Source: Melastoma dodecandrum
Lineage: Eukaryota > Streptophyta > Magnoliopsida > Myrtales > Melastomataceae
Assembly: GCA_029817715.1 (NCBI GenBank)
Contig: JARUPY010000087.1
Coordinates: 4,092,001-4,156,000, forward strand
DNA length: 64,000 bases
Reading direction: 5' to 3'
How positions within the stretch are numbered: the stretch's first letter is position 1; every line of letters begins with the position of its first letter. The notes beneath the pieces are model-generated. The model saw only the letters and a program-made list of their open reading frames with translations. It had not been told where the DNA came from and did not search any database. Both the position numbers and the translations under genes were made by a program. This document shows positions 1-11,817 of this stretch, piece by piece.

Positions 1-1190
1 CACAAACTATCTGCAGTTACAGAAGACGCTCTCTGTCAGCGGTGATCGGCTCGGTGAATGCACGACGGACGCTCTCAGCTTTTGCAACGGTGAAGGCACA
101 AGGATTCTAGTAAGCTTTTGGTAGAACGGCGACTTGGAATCGTTGCTTCACACTTGCACTTAAGCTTGTCCGTAGAACGAAGTTTCCCAATCAATCCCAA
201 CGGCTAGTTGATTCACTTGCCATATTCTCCATGATTTAATCCTGTGGGAAAACTTCCAAAAGCATAAAGCATTACCCTTAGTTACGTTAGATAATAATAA
301 AACAAAGTGATCGCTCAATAAGAGATAACGACTTCTGCTCAGAAGCTGTTTGCTGCGACAGCAGAACCAGCACTCTATCTCATACGAATTTGGCATTGGG
401 ATTATAAGTTTCCATAATATGAAAACATTCCCTTCGTAGAATTATTCTCACCATATAGGGAGATCCTAACCTGATAAGGTCATTGCCAAATTACGTAAGC
501 ATAAGATCACGTTAGTTAAGGAAATAAATATTTCCAAATAACTTAAGGTTCAAAGATGAACCTAGACGTGATCCTGTGTGAGATAAATATCTCACGTGCT
601 CGCATATAGGACAATCTCCAAGAAGGAAATCGTCACTCACAGAAATACCATTCTGTAAACCATAACAAGTACTCCAGCAAGGAGAGTTATAGCAATTGTG
701 ACACAGATGCTCATCTCTGTAACAGAGATAGTTGATTCGATAGTAGATCTTATCATCAGAACTCCATTTCTGATGGCTAGATCGTTTCCCCTGTTGAAGT
801 ACTCCACATAACTCTTTTACGTATTGCACGAATGACAGAGACCAGCTTCTACACCCGAAGACCTGTTCTTCTGTACACTTAAATAACACATTAGCAATAC
901 ATAACATTTGTCATCATTAAAACCAAATTATATCAACATGTTTCGATTTTTTTTTTGGTCGATTCGTCTACTGTTGAATTTTTTTTTCTTTACCAGCACA
1001 AAAGGTCATCATCACATGCTGGAGACTCGAGGACTGTCTCTCGGAGGAACAAACTATAAGCACAGTCAGGAGAAGACACGAAGTCGGGGGGAGACCATCC
1101 TCTTCCCTCACCGTCACAACACAACAAATCTTCTTACCACGAAATTCATCCGGATTTGTCTCAATTCCAGGAAGGCCTCTACGCAGCTTC
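1..1190. other. Unassigned sequence, no gene recognised
   Basis: No family could be recognised on either strand. A cysteine-rich open frame exists on the minus strand (about 512-907) with no recognisable domain. AT content and short reading frames suggest old repeat or intergenic DNA preceding the gene-fragment cluster that begins near 1.2 kb. Confidence 0.4.
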
Positions 1191-1220
1191 GTCACTTACC
1201 TACTTGCCCAATTCTCTGCG

Positions 1221-1578
1221 CCTGGAAGGTTTCGGAAGATGGAAGATTATTGGAATGAGTCTCAAGGTTTAATGAAACATGGCCCCCCCCGTTGGGGATG
1301 CATGGGCTGCCGAATTTGACCAAACAAGAATGAGCGGCCCCGATGCTTGGGCTCACTCCTTTGAGCAACAACATGGGGCTAATAGTTGGGCTTCTGAATT
1401 TGAGCAGGAACATAATCAGCTAGTTACCACAATGCATCAAAGAGAATTCCCAGTTTCTCCAGTTTTTGTCCAAAATAAGTCGTGGAGAAGTCATGGTTGA
1501 TGATAACCAAGTGAAGCCTGGACCTGGAGACTGGGCAACAGAATTTCAGCAGCAGCAGCAAGTTCTCGGGGAAGGCCG
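1221..1578 (+). pseudogene. PEX5: PEX5 peroxisomal import receptor fragment (N-terminal half)
   Basis: Conceptual translation shows a PGRFR...EDYWNE segment followed by WAAEF, WAHSF, WASEF and WATEF pentapeptides, the WxxxF/Y motifs by which PEX5 binds PEX14 at the peroxisomal membrane. The spacing and the SFEQQHGANSWASEFEQE-type context match plant PEX5. Reading frame is lost at least twice: in the C-run near 1,282-1,290, and around 1,498-1,505 where two stops occur. The C-terminal TPR domain that binds PTS1 cargo is absent, so this is a dead fragment. It lies directly upstream of an ORP fragment on the same strand. Confidence 0.75.
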
Positions 1579-1782
1579 ACCACTACAGTTCTAAAGGATG
1601 TTGACTACAAGCAAAGCCGGAAAGTCACTTTGATGATGAATCAAAGAAGAAATGTGGCTATGAACGGATCTTAGGCTTAGGAAAAGTGTTCGCCCTTGGC
1701 CTAGGCTGACCGATCCCTCATGAGAGAATGATTCCTCAAGGACCCCCAGATCGAAGGATTCCCAAAAATCCTTAGTTTCAAT

Positions 1783-3286
1783 TTGAACTCTCTGATGACA
1801 CTGAGAATAAACTCCAACAACAGAGGAAGGTTCTCCATTGTGCAGCTCAAGGCATCCTCATTTAGGGAGAGCAAGTCGGACGACGGGCGCTTCTACATAT
1901 TTACGGCGACGAAGACACTGCATCTGAGAGCCAAATCTAACCGAGACCGGACTGCTTGGATAAAAGCTTTGGTCTCTACTCGTGGACTTCTCCCGTCGAG
2001 GTCTTCGGATTCAAACTGTTCCCTTGTTCCTAGCGATGTGTCAATATCGCTCGATAGGCTCAAGGAGCCGCTAGTTCGAGAGGGAATCTGTGAAGATGTG
2101 GTCAGGGAGTGCGAGCGGATTATGCTGTCCGAGTTCTCTGAAGTGCAGGGGCAACTTAGATTGCTCTGCAAACAACGGTCCAATCTGCTCGACGCGCTGA
2201 GGACACTTGAGGCATCTAACGCGGAAGCTGAAGCCTCCGCCATTCACGGAAATGGACACATATTGACGAAGCATGACTTCTCCGGTTTAGGCCTTGGAAG
2301 ATACTGCGAGTACAGCACAACCGAATCATCTGATGATATCGAGAAACAAGAAGCCGAGGATGCTTCGGAGGAGGACGAGATATACTCCTTTGATACAGAA
2401 GAGAACTTCCTGGAGCCTGCAGCTATTTGTGGTGTTTAGCCAGAGATGAAAATGAATCTAATGGACCACATAACGATGTGAACGAGATGGACGAAAAGAA
2501 AAATGACTGTGGCACCGCCGATCCAAGCACAGGAAGACGGATGAAGTTTCCCAATCCTCTAGAGAAAGAGAAAGGGGTCAATCTCTGGTCATTGATCAAA
2601 GACTCTGTTGGGAAGGACTTGACGAGAGTTTGCCTGCCTGTCTACTTCAATGAGCCAGTGACCTCGCTTCAGAAGTGCTTCGAGGAATTCGAGTATTCTT
2701 TCCTTTTGGACCGAGCTTATGCTCATGGGAAATCGGGAAACAGTCTCATGAGGGCCCTATACGTCGCTGCTTTTGCGGTTTCTGGATATGCTTCATCCAA
2801 GGGACGGCCCTGCAAACCATTTAACCCTTTACTGTGAGAAACTTACGAAGCCGACTATCCAGAAAAGGGAGTTCGATTCATTTCCAAGAAGGTCAACCAC
2901 CACCCAACGCTCATCGCTTGCCAATGTGAAGGTAGAGGATGGACATTCTGGGGCGACAGCAACATCAAAACCAAGTTCTGGGGGCAGTCGATACAGCTCG
3001 ATCCAGTTGGCCAACTTAACCTCCAGTTTGACGATGGGGAGACCTTCACGTGGAGTAAGGTCACTACTTCTATAAACAACTTAATTTTGGGGAAAGTGTA
3101 CTGCGACCATCACGGCACAATGCAGATACGAGAGAATCGTGAATATTCTTGCAGTCTGAAGTTCAGGGACCCTTCGATATTCGATCGGCATTCCCACGAG
3201 GTCCATGGATTTGTCGAGGATGCAAACGGAAGAAGAGCAGCAACCGTATTCGGGAAATGGGATGAAGCTCGTGGATTGTCAGGCTG
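1783..3286 (+). pseudogene. Oxysterol-binding-protein-related (ORP) pseudogene, processed appearance
   Basis: The first frame (1783-2439) covers the end of a PH domain ([27 protein letters not shown]) and the acidic linker. The next frame (2427-2837) enters the sterol-binding ORD ([18 protein letters not shown]...FNPLL). A third frame continues with the ORD signature as KKVNHHPT (canonical EQVSHHPP type), a WGDSN stretch and [18 protein letters not shown]. At least two frameshifts/stops (near 2,436 and 2,836) break it, and the C terminus is missing. The PH-linker-ORD run is colinear without introns, whereas plant ORP1/ORP2-type genes have many, so a spliced retrocopy is likely. ORPs carry sterols and phosphoinositides at membrane contact sites; this copy cannot. 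Confidence 0.8.
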
Positions 3287-3650
3287 ACGGTGTCCTCATC
3301 GTCTTGCTTCCCTTCCCTCGGACGCCACTCGAAGTCCTGCACCAATCGTCCAATTGCAGCGCAAGTGATCAATGAGGCTTGCAGAGCCCCGGCGCACACC
3401 CTCTTCTCTCCCTCGAAAGTCATCGTCTTGAAAAGATGTTGATTGCGATTTAGAAAACACAAGCCTGTGGTCATGAACGTGTACCCAAGCTACGAGACGT
3501 CAAAGACTGTTGTGGAAGAGAACCTTACTTGACTTCCTGCAGGAACAAAGTATCCTCCCAACTTGGTGTCCTCGTGGGCATACTTCAACGGAACTACCGG
3601 CACAGGACTATGCTTCCTGTGTGTCTCGTGGAAGACTGCATTCAACTCAC
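3283..3650 (-). pseudogene. Cytochrome P450 fragment, ent-kaurene oxidase (CYP701)-like
   Basis: Minus-strand translation gives a K-helix ETHR (ExxR) segment, then [20 protein letters not shown] and VPAGSQ, typical of CYP701 ent-kaurene oxidase (gibberellin pathway). A plausible donor (CAG/GTAAGG) follows. After a gap comes the heme-binding region with GEKRVCAGALQ and IGRLVQDFEW. The meander/PERF part between the two blocks is missing and the heme loop begins FEGEKRVCAG rather than FxxGxRxCxG. Intron-like sequence suggests a genomic rather than processed copy. It abuts the 3' end of the ORP pseudogene in the opposite orientation. Confidence 0.7.
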
Positions 3651-4890
3651 TGGAGGAAGAGTAACAGCAGAGAAGGATGCCATCTTCCTGGATCGACAAG
3701 GTGCTGCTCCCCATGAAGATCTTCGGACCGCAGCCGCCTGCCTCCGCACCATCTCCCATGAAGAAGCCGAAGAAGAAGCCAGCGGCTGCCCTCACCCCGT
3801 CGGCCGAATCCGTCCCGGTCAGCTCCCATCCATTTCCTCATATTTGATCTTGGGTCCGATGTCAATTTCCTATTTCAACGTTTTATTTAACATTTTTATA
3901 ATGGTCCTCAAAGCTTGGTTGTGTAGTCCGCGACACACCTTGGTAAAGTGCACCCCGTATCAATTTCATTTTAATGCTTTTATAATGATGCTGGCAATGT
4001 ATTTCGACATAGTAAAATACGATGCATTGATGAAATCTCATTGTTTAATTCGTTTCATGATTGTAAATTATTAATCCACGTGACTATTTGAACATGATGC
4101 ACACGATTAATGATTATTGATTATGCATTTTTATTAAAAATTACATTCTTTTGGAGTCTTGGATTATTGACATTCCTCGAACAATTTACTTCGTTGTTTT
4201 GATTTTTATGCAGATATTCTGGGAGCGTGCCTCGCGGACAACCAAGGCACGCACCCCATTCAATGTATTCAAGACAACGAACTTATTCGAGGGATTATTT
4301 GGATTCTCGAAGATCAAGACCCTCTGAAGACGGCTTTGCACTCACCAACGTTATGGTATCAACGGTTCGCCAGGTTCGCCGTAAACCTATTATAAAACGG
4401 CACCATGAGGTATAAACGCTAACGGGGGCGTTCTACAGAGAGCGAGAAATGATACAACACCCGGTTCTCCCTTGAATTTACATCGGCCTAGAAACTGTTA
4501 AGGGCATTAATCAATCTACGTTGCTTGTGTTTTGCCCAAAATCAGTTTTTAAGAAATATTTTTAAAAAATGATTCATGTAGACATTTTAAGCATTATTGA
4601 GCTGAGATCATTTTTTTTATATGTCAAACAATGTCTTCTTCTGAAACCGAGCTCAAATAAATTCAGACATTGGGAACACACGATAAAAGCCTCACTTTTC
4701 TTTTCTTTGTGATGCATGCGATTTAGTAATCCCTAATTCCCGAACCTTAACGAATCTCTATAGTTTTTTCTAACTTGAACTTTAAATAAGTTAATGGTGA
4801 CTCCGACATGTTTTCAAAATCCGAAGCCTTATCGTCAAGGGATGATATTTATTTTCAATGGAACCGGAAACGGGATCCACCCGCGACACC
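3651..4890. other. Non-coding stretch between gene fragments
   Basis: Short frames on both strands match nothing I recognise; the part after about 3,840 is AT-rich. No terminal repeats could be tied to the neighbouring fragments. Confidence 0.4.
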
Positions 4891-4910
4891 ACCCCGAAAC
4901 TGAAATGTCA

Positions 4911-5006
4911 TACTTGCACATTTCCATGGGGATCCCTTTCGAGCATCAATTGTTCTTGGATCGCCTGAGGTAAAAACTCGAAAAGTTCCAAGGACTTGGG
5001 GAATAA
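4911..5006 (-). pseudogene. Scrap resembling PPi-dependent phosphofructokinase (PFP) subunit
   Basis: One minus frame reads FEFLPQAIQEQLMLERDPHG then NVQV and a stop, which I recognise from memory as a conserved stretch of plant PFP (alpha subunit favoured). Only about 32 codons are recognisable. No flanking exon was found, and the overlapping longer open frame is in a different phase. It is at best a fragment, in keeping with the other gene scraps in the first 5 kb. Confidence 0.4.
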
Positions 5007-5911
5007 GTTTCTTTTTCCAAAGGCCCTCCTCATCAACGCTCTCGAGAGCAAGAATTTCACCTGATTCTGCCATCAGTTGCTGCTGCACCTGCACAGACCA
5101 CATATTAATCCATCACTATTTCAAGACCGATAATGCAAGGTGAAATTCAAATGAGACGAATATCTCCTGGAGTCACTTAGCTTGTTAACACAACAAAAGG
5201 TTTACAAGATTACTTCCGGTAGGTATAAAGTCGCTAAGACCTAAAATAATTGTGGTCAGGAAGTACCCAAAGAAATTTCAATTCACATGGGTGATGCATA
5301 AAACTCCATGGATACAATATAAATAGAAACGATAAGGAACTCACGGCAGATGATGACGTCTTCTTCCCTGTACATGCAAATAGAAAAGTAACATGATTTA
5401 AACGGAAACCCATTGTGTCGCATGCTAAGCAGCGGGGCATCTCTCAAGTTTTAAAGCAGCAGGCTGCCATTGGATGACAAACTTTCCAGATACAGAATGT
5501 CGGTTCCGCTACTATATTCAGAAAACAAATGAACCAAATCATCATCCTTCGCCGTCGACGTCAAAACAAGATCCGCTTCTATATTCAGATCGTAGTTTGA
5601 GCGTCTTTTTTCCTTGATCAAGACGAAGCATCTTTATGAACTTGGTTTGCTTTGCTAATACACTCTTTCCTTCTTTATTTAATAATATATTCATTTTCCA
5701 AAGTCAAGACGAGAGAAAAAAAAGAAGAAGAAGAATAAATGATTTCCCTCTCTTATCTGACTTAAATCATATAAAACACTCGTAGAATTGGTATTTGCTT
5801 TCTTTTATGGCATGATAAATTATATTCAATTAAATATGCATTCTTTAAGGAATAAAATAATTACAATATTTCTCTTACAAAGTCCTCCATTGTCGAACAG
5901 ATGCAAACAAA

Positions 5912-6223
5912 CCTGCGTTAGGTAGGTGTTTACAAATTCTTCTTTATTTAATAAAATAATTAGACATGGTTTTCGAGTCTGGTACTTTATAAATATAACC
6001 TTTTAATCCTTGTGGTTGGAATCAATCAATCTCTTCTTACAATGTGACTGTTCACATGGCCGACCACCTTCTTAATATAATTTATAAAACCAACAACCCT
6101 CCCTCCCTATGAATTAAACTTTTTTCCTTGACCAAGACGAAGAATTATGATAAATTATATTCAATTGCGTTAGGTTGGTGTTTAAAAATTCTTCTTTATT
6201 TAATAAAATAATTAGACATGGTT
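5912..6223. repeat. Local direct duplication in AT-rich spacer
   Basis: A block of about 60 bp (GCGTTAGGTnGGTGTTTA then TTCTTCTTTATTTAATAA and AATTAGACATGGTTTTC) occurs at about 5,912-5,975 and again at about 6,165-6,223. A related ATGATAAATTATATTCAATT phrase occurs near 5,811 and 6,148. This is a segmental duplication in the spacer upstream of the TNL gene; nothing else is seen between 5.1 and 6.6 kb. Confidence 0.7.
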
Positions 6224-6604
6224 TTCCCCATTTTACAAATAATGGCTAAACGCGACGACGGATGTAGGACATTGACGTAGTCGTTTGCGATAAACGTGGG
6301 AAGTATACAATCTATACCATCAATACTTGAGGGCAAAAGTACCTCAAGTACTTTTGAACAAGTAAGAAGTAATTTCATACAAACTTATAGACAAACAAAG
6401 ACTCTGAATGGGGGGATTTTAATGCCATCAGTGGTGCGGCGTCTATAGATGATGGCATTTCAATCCCTTCAATAACACGCTTTTGATGGTCAAATGATGT
6501 GGGCGTGGCAGACCAGGATGTCTCGCTCTTGATGGTAGAAGGATGTCGACGGGAGTGCCATTTGGGAAATTTCGGTGAAGGAGTCTGTCTCTCTAAAGCA
6601 CTTC

Positions 6605-6613
6605 ATATATATA
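6605..6613 (+). promoter_or_regulatory. Candidate TATA box of the TNL gene
   Basis: A TATATATAT run lies about 170 bp upstream of the first in-frame ATG, followed by a pyrimidine-rich stretch suitable for a 5' leader. Inference from position only. Confidence 0.35.
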
Positions 6614-6781
6614 TCTCTCCCATCTGATTAAATCATTTGCCCTCCTCATCATCATCTCCTCATCGTCTCCCTCGCGCCCCCACTGTTTCACAGCAGGAGT
6701 GCTCTGGTAATTAAGGCGGCAACCCGTCTAATTCGACAACGTCCTCTTGTGATACTCGAATTGGTCCACTTCTTCTCTTTC

Positions 6782-9700
6782 ATGGAGTCGATGCCTGTAC
6801 CAGATCAGAAATGGATTATAATGATCGCCGTCGTCGGGGCATTCGTTGTGACGATCACTGCAGGCTTGTGCATTCTTATGAAGCAACGCATTAAAGGAAA
6901 GGAAGGTGCAGCGGGTAACACCAACACAGGTAACTTCAAACAGCAAACCTGATTTCTTATCAATCTTGGCTTCTTAATCTTTGACTACCTTAAACTTATT
7001 TATAAACTTCTGTGGCCGAGATTCCCTCTCCTCCAAGATATCTGAGTACGATGTCTTCCTGAGCTTCCGGGGACCCGATGCTCGTCTCGGCATCGTCGAC
7101 CACCTCTACGAGTGCATGACTTGGGCCGGTCTCTGTGTTTTCAAGGACGACGAGGAGATCCGTCGCGGAGAAGTAATTGGGGGAGAGCTCAAGCGAGCGA
7201 TCCGCGGCTCCAGGGTCTACGCCGTCGTCTTTTCCAGGAACTACGCATCCAGTGCGTGGTGCCTCAGGGAGCTCGACATGATGGTGGATCTCTGCGGAGG
7301 CTCGAACGTCGGCGGGAAAATCATACTGCCGATTTTCTACGGGGCAGATCCGGCCGACGTAAAGCTGCGAACGAAGCTGTATCGAAAAGCCCTCGACAAA
7401 CACAAGGGTCGACGCGGGCACGACGTCGTGAAGAAATGGGAGGAAGCACTCAAGACGGTCGGCGGGATCAGCGGATGGGACTTCAAAGCCAGCCAGGGGT
7501 AACCACCAGACCCTTGTTATTTTTCTCACTTTCTCTTTTGAATCATTTCTTTTTTTCTTTGGAAATAAATATTTTAAAATATAGAACTTTTTTTGGAATT
7601 AAACGTATCGGAAATCCACGAGGAGGATGGTGATGACTACGGTGACTGAATTCCATGTAATTACTATATTGTCATTGTCGTCGTGCAGGGAAGGCAGATT
7701 CGTCCGATTAATAGTTCAAGATATTGTTGTGAAGCTGAGAATCAAATATCAAAGTTTGCCTGATCATCTTACAGGTATCGATGATAGAGTATCCGACATG
7801 GTAAATCTGTTGAACTGCGACTCCTCTGGAGTAAGACTCGTGTTGCTTCATGGCATGGGAGGAATTGGGAAGACAACCCTTGCTAGCGTCGTCTTCAATA
7901 AATTATCTTCCCAGTTCGAAGGGTCCAGTTTCATTTCGAACGTGCGTGAGTCGGCCACGGGTCATGGAGGCATTGCGAAGTTGCAGAACAAGTTATTGGG
8001 GGACATTCTCGGTGGCCAATACGCGAGATCATGTAACTTCGACGATGGGTACGGCGAGATGATACAAAGGATTCAGGGCAAGAGGATGCTTCTGGTTCTC
8101 GATGATGTGGATCGGTTATCTCAACTAGAGAAATTGGTCGGAAAACACCCGAAAGACACGTTAGGAACAGGTAGTAGAGTCATAATCACGACTAGGGATA
8201 AAAGCGTTTGCAATCGATTTGTTCGTCCTGGTTCCGAATTACTTCATTTTTATGAAATGGAGAAAATGGCTGACAACGACGCCCTTCAGCTCTTCAGCAG
8301 GCATGCCTTTGGCACCGATGAGCCTCCAGAAGATTATCTTTGTTTATCAAAACAGGTAGTTGAGACCACAGGTAACCTTCCCTTGGCTTTGGAGGTGATT
8401 GGAGGACACTTGTGTTGTCAGAGCAAAGAGTCGTGGAAGTATGAGCTCGAAAAGCTGAAGAACGTTCCCCTAGAAGAGGTCTTTGAGATCTTGAAGGTAA
8501 GTTACGATGGGTTAGACTGGAGGGAGAAGGAAATTTTCCTCGATATTGCGTGTTTTCAGGAGGATCAGATGCCTCGGAAGTATGCGGATTATCTCTGGGA
8601 AGCTCGCGATTTGTATCCAAAAAGCGGAGTGAAGGTACTCATCAATAAATCATTGATAAAGATTGATCCATTTGGTATGTTCTGGATTCACGACCAGCTT
8701 CGAGACATGGGAAAAGAAATCATTCGGTCGGAAGGCGATGGAAGATCTGAAAGGCGTACTAGACTTTGGGATACAGATGATGCCTTAAAGATAGTACTTC
8801 AAAAACAGGTAATGAGCTATTTAAGTTGGTCGATTTCATTTTGTGATGTAGGAATGGTTCATAATTCTATTATATTAAGAGAATTTTTTCATTGACATTG
8901 AAATATTACTATTCATCGAGCACAATATAATTATGAATGCTGGTCTACTTTTTTCGTTTATAAGGTCTCGAAGAAAATCATAGCAATGACCTTGGGGAGA
9001 CACTATGAAGCACACAAATTCTCTGATGAGAACTTCAGTGGATTAGCTAATTTGTTGTTTCTTGATCTAAATGGGACGAAACTTATTGGAGAATTTGAAA
9101 ATATCCGGGAGAGTTTATTGTGGCTTTCTTGGTGGGGTTGCAATAAAAAGTTGAATTCCAACTTTTTCAAGATGAGAAGCTTAGTTGTTCTCAAAATCGA
9201 TGGTATCGAAGGTGGATGGAAGGATGGTAAAAAGCTGGTATGAAATCCTCTCCTCCTATATGTCATGTGTTTGGTAGGTAAATGTGTAAAACGCTCTTCT
9301 TCTTATTATAATTTGTGGTGCATGCATTTACAGATGATGCCTAACTTAAGGGTGCTGGAGTTCAGGAGTAGTGACATGACTACGTCACCCGACCTCTCTT
9401 GTTGCTTAAAATTGGAGATTATGGTTTTTTTGAATTGTTTCGAGTTGAATGAAATCCACCATTCGGTGGGTAAGTTGGAGAGTCTTACTTATATGGACAT
9501 CTCCAGTTGTGGGTCTCTGAGGAGTTTGCCAAAGGAGCTTTGTTCTGCAAGAGCTTTGCAGGAGCTAATTGTTACTGCTTGCATGATTGAAGAAGTACCG
9601 GAATCAATTGGGAGGTTGGAATCCTTGATGACACTTAAATTATGGCGTAACAAGATCAGAAGATTACCCACCTCGATATGTGATCTGACGAACCTACTAG

Positions 9701-11112
9701 TGTTGAACGTTGCTAACAACCCTCTCGACGAAGGAATTCCGGAAGAAATCGGGAGACTATCAGCTTTAGAAGAATTGAATCTTTTGGGGAGCAAGATTCG
9801 CTTCCTGCCAGCAACAGTTAGTCAACTCACGAGCCTTAAGTCCCTCAGATTGGATAGTTGTCAGATGCTTGAGGAGCTTCGAGGACTTCCAACCAGCCTA
9901 ACAGTGTTGGATGCTTCGGATTGTCCTCTCGACAAAGGAATCCCTGATGAAATCGGGAGCCTGTCAGCTTTAGAAAGATTGGACCTTTCGGGGAGCAAGA
10001 TTTGCTTCCTGCCAAGAAGAGTTAGTCAACTAACGAGCCTTAAGTCCCTCGGGTTGAAGTGTTGTGAGATGCTTGAGGAGCTTCGAGGACTTCCTACCAG
10101 CCTAACAGTGTTGGATGCTTCGGATTGTCCTCTCGACAAAGGAATCCCTGATGAAATCGGAAGCCTGTCAGCTTTAGAAAGATTGGACCTTTCGGGGAGC
10201 AAGATTCGCTTCCTGCCAGGAAGAGTTAGTCAACTAACGAGCCTTAAGTCCCTCAGGTTGAAGTGTTGTAAGATGCTTGAAGAGCTTCGAGGACTTCCTA
10301 CCAACCTAACAGTGTTGGATGCTTCGGATTGTCCTCTCGATGAAGGAATTCCGGAAGAAATCGGGAGACTATCGGCTTTAGAAGATTTGGACCTTTCGAG
10401 GAGCAAGATTCGCTTCCTGCCAGCAATAGTTAGTCAAATCACGAGCCTTAAGTCCCTCAAATTGGATGATTGCAGCATGCTTCAGGAGGTTCGAGGACTT
10501 CCTACCAGCCTAACGTACTTTGCATTTTCATGGAAGACGGTGGGACTCTCTGAAGGTATACGTTATACAGAAAAAAATGCAACGAGGATTATTTCATATA
10601 GAGGAGTTTCCGAGTTGGGTTTCCTTTCTAGGCTCAAGACTCTCGGTTTGAGTTTTCCAGACATGGCATCTCTACATACATATATGGAGATAAGCGATTT
10701 TACATTGACAGAGATGGAGCTTGGTGGGCTCGATTCGTTACCCAGTCTTACGAACTTGACTATTAGGTGCTCTGATAGTCTCCTCCGAGTGTCAAACATA
10801 GGGAGATTGAGGGGGCTGAGGTCGCTTAGGTTCGAATGGTGTAGAGCGTTGGTGGAGATTCCAGGACTGGAACAATTGGAGATGTTGGAGTACTTGTGGT
10901 TTGACCGGTGCCATTCCATTTGCAGAATTCCGGATTTGTTGGGCCTGAAAAGATTGGAGAGAGTTCTTATCTGGTTTTGCTCCTCGTTGCTCCGCGTGCC
11001 CCGTGCAATCGACGAGTGTTGCCTCTGGATTTCTGGCTGTGACAAGTTGCGGTCATTTGAGGGCCGTTATAGTGAGTACGAAGGAGAGAGCAGCGATGAT
11101 TCCGGGGAATGA
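6782..11112 (+). CDS. TIR-NB-LRR disease resistance protein with N-terminal membrane anchor (L6-like)
   Basis: Intracellular immune receptor. Exons with matching phases: 6782-6929, 7021-7498, 7689-8808, 8965-9237, 9334-11112 (about 1,265 aa). Exon 1 encodes a hydrophobic segment (IIMIAVVGAFVVTITAGLCI), an uncleaved anchor as in flax L6/L7. Exon 2 is the TIR domain (YDVFLSFRG, then YASSAWCLREL with the conserved glutamate). Exon 3 is NB-ARC: P-loop GMGGIGKTT, kinase-2 LLVLDDVD, RNBS-B GSRVIITTRD, GNLPLAL, and FLDIACF. The MHD motif reads IHD. Exons 4-5 hold leucine-rich repeats, including four near-identical 68-aa units. The exon 1/2 junction uses a weak-looking GAG acceptor chosen because it keeps phase. 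No frame damage was seen, so it is probably functional. TNLs are eudicot-typical and sense pathogen effectors. Confidence 0.88.
9724..10511 (+). repeat. 204-bp tandem repeat inside the LRR exon (about 4 copies)
   Basis: The phrase CTCGACnAAGGAAT recurs at 9,724, 9,928, 10,132 and 10,336, exactly 204 bp (68 codons) apart. The two middle units differ at only a few positions. The period is a multiple of three, so the frame is kept. The last copy is shortened by a few codons. Confidence 0.9.
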
Positions 11113-11817
11113 GGAGGTGGACAACGAAGAAGAATTGTAAAACAAGTTTCTTTTTCTTTTGTGAATGAGGAGGTGTGCCAAGCCCTCGGCAGAACTAAAA
11201 GGGAGAAAAGAAAATAGAGGAGGGATTATAAGATGGTCATGACTCCTATCTTCCACATCCCGAGGAAGACAGTTTTTAACCAGAAACTTGGGAGGGGGAC
11301 AACAACCATCATTCATTCATTCTTGTATCCATAGGATAATCACTCTGTTCAACCATCTTTTTGTCACAGGAGAGTAGATCAAAAGCTCAACCACAACAAA
11401 GGAAGAGGAAACAAGAAAAAGAATTGGTGGAAACAAACTAAAAAGGGTAACAAAGAAAGATAGATGGAAGAAAGGAAATCCAATTCACTGGGATGCTTTT
11501 AATATCCTTTAGACGTAAGGCAGATGGTGATCAGACTTCATCTCCACTAAAAGGAATTTCTTATATTCTATAAAACATTATTTGAGAATCGAGTAATCCA
11601 ATCACCAAATCATTGACCAATCATCCCCTGGCATTTGGTCTTTCGAATGGGGACACCGGATTTTCAAAAAGATTTCCCCTCCCACATCTTTGCTCAATGC
11701 CAGCTGTGTGGCATTCTCTTAAGAGTGAATTTTCCCCTGATAACTGGATCCCTTTGCAAGGACCGTTTCAGTGCAGGGGTGTATGGCCGTAAGAAATCGG
11801 CATATGCATAATCAGCA
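11113..11817. other. Convergent 3' flanks of the TNL and COQ10 genes
   Basis: Contains the presumed 3' UTRs of the two convergent genes. No additional coding sequence was recognised. Confidence 0.5.

Noticed and set aside
512..907. Cysteine-rich minus-strand frame of 131 codons
   Set aside because: No recognisable zinc-finger or secreted-peptide spacing, no signal peptide, and no flanking exon; likely fortuitous.
6996..7529. Long minus-strand frame opposite the TIR exon
   Set aside because: Mirror of the GC-rich TIR coding exon; the + strand encodes a canonical TIR domain.
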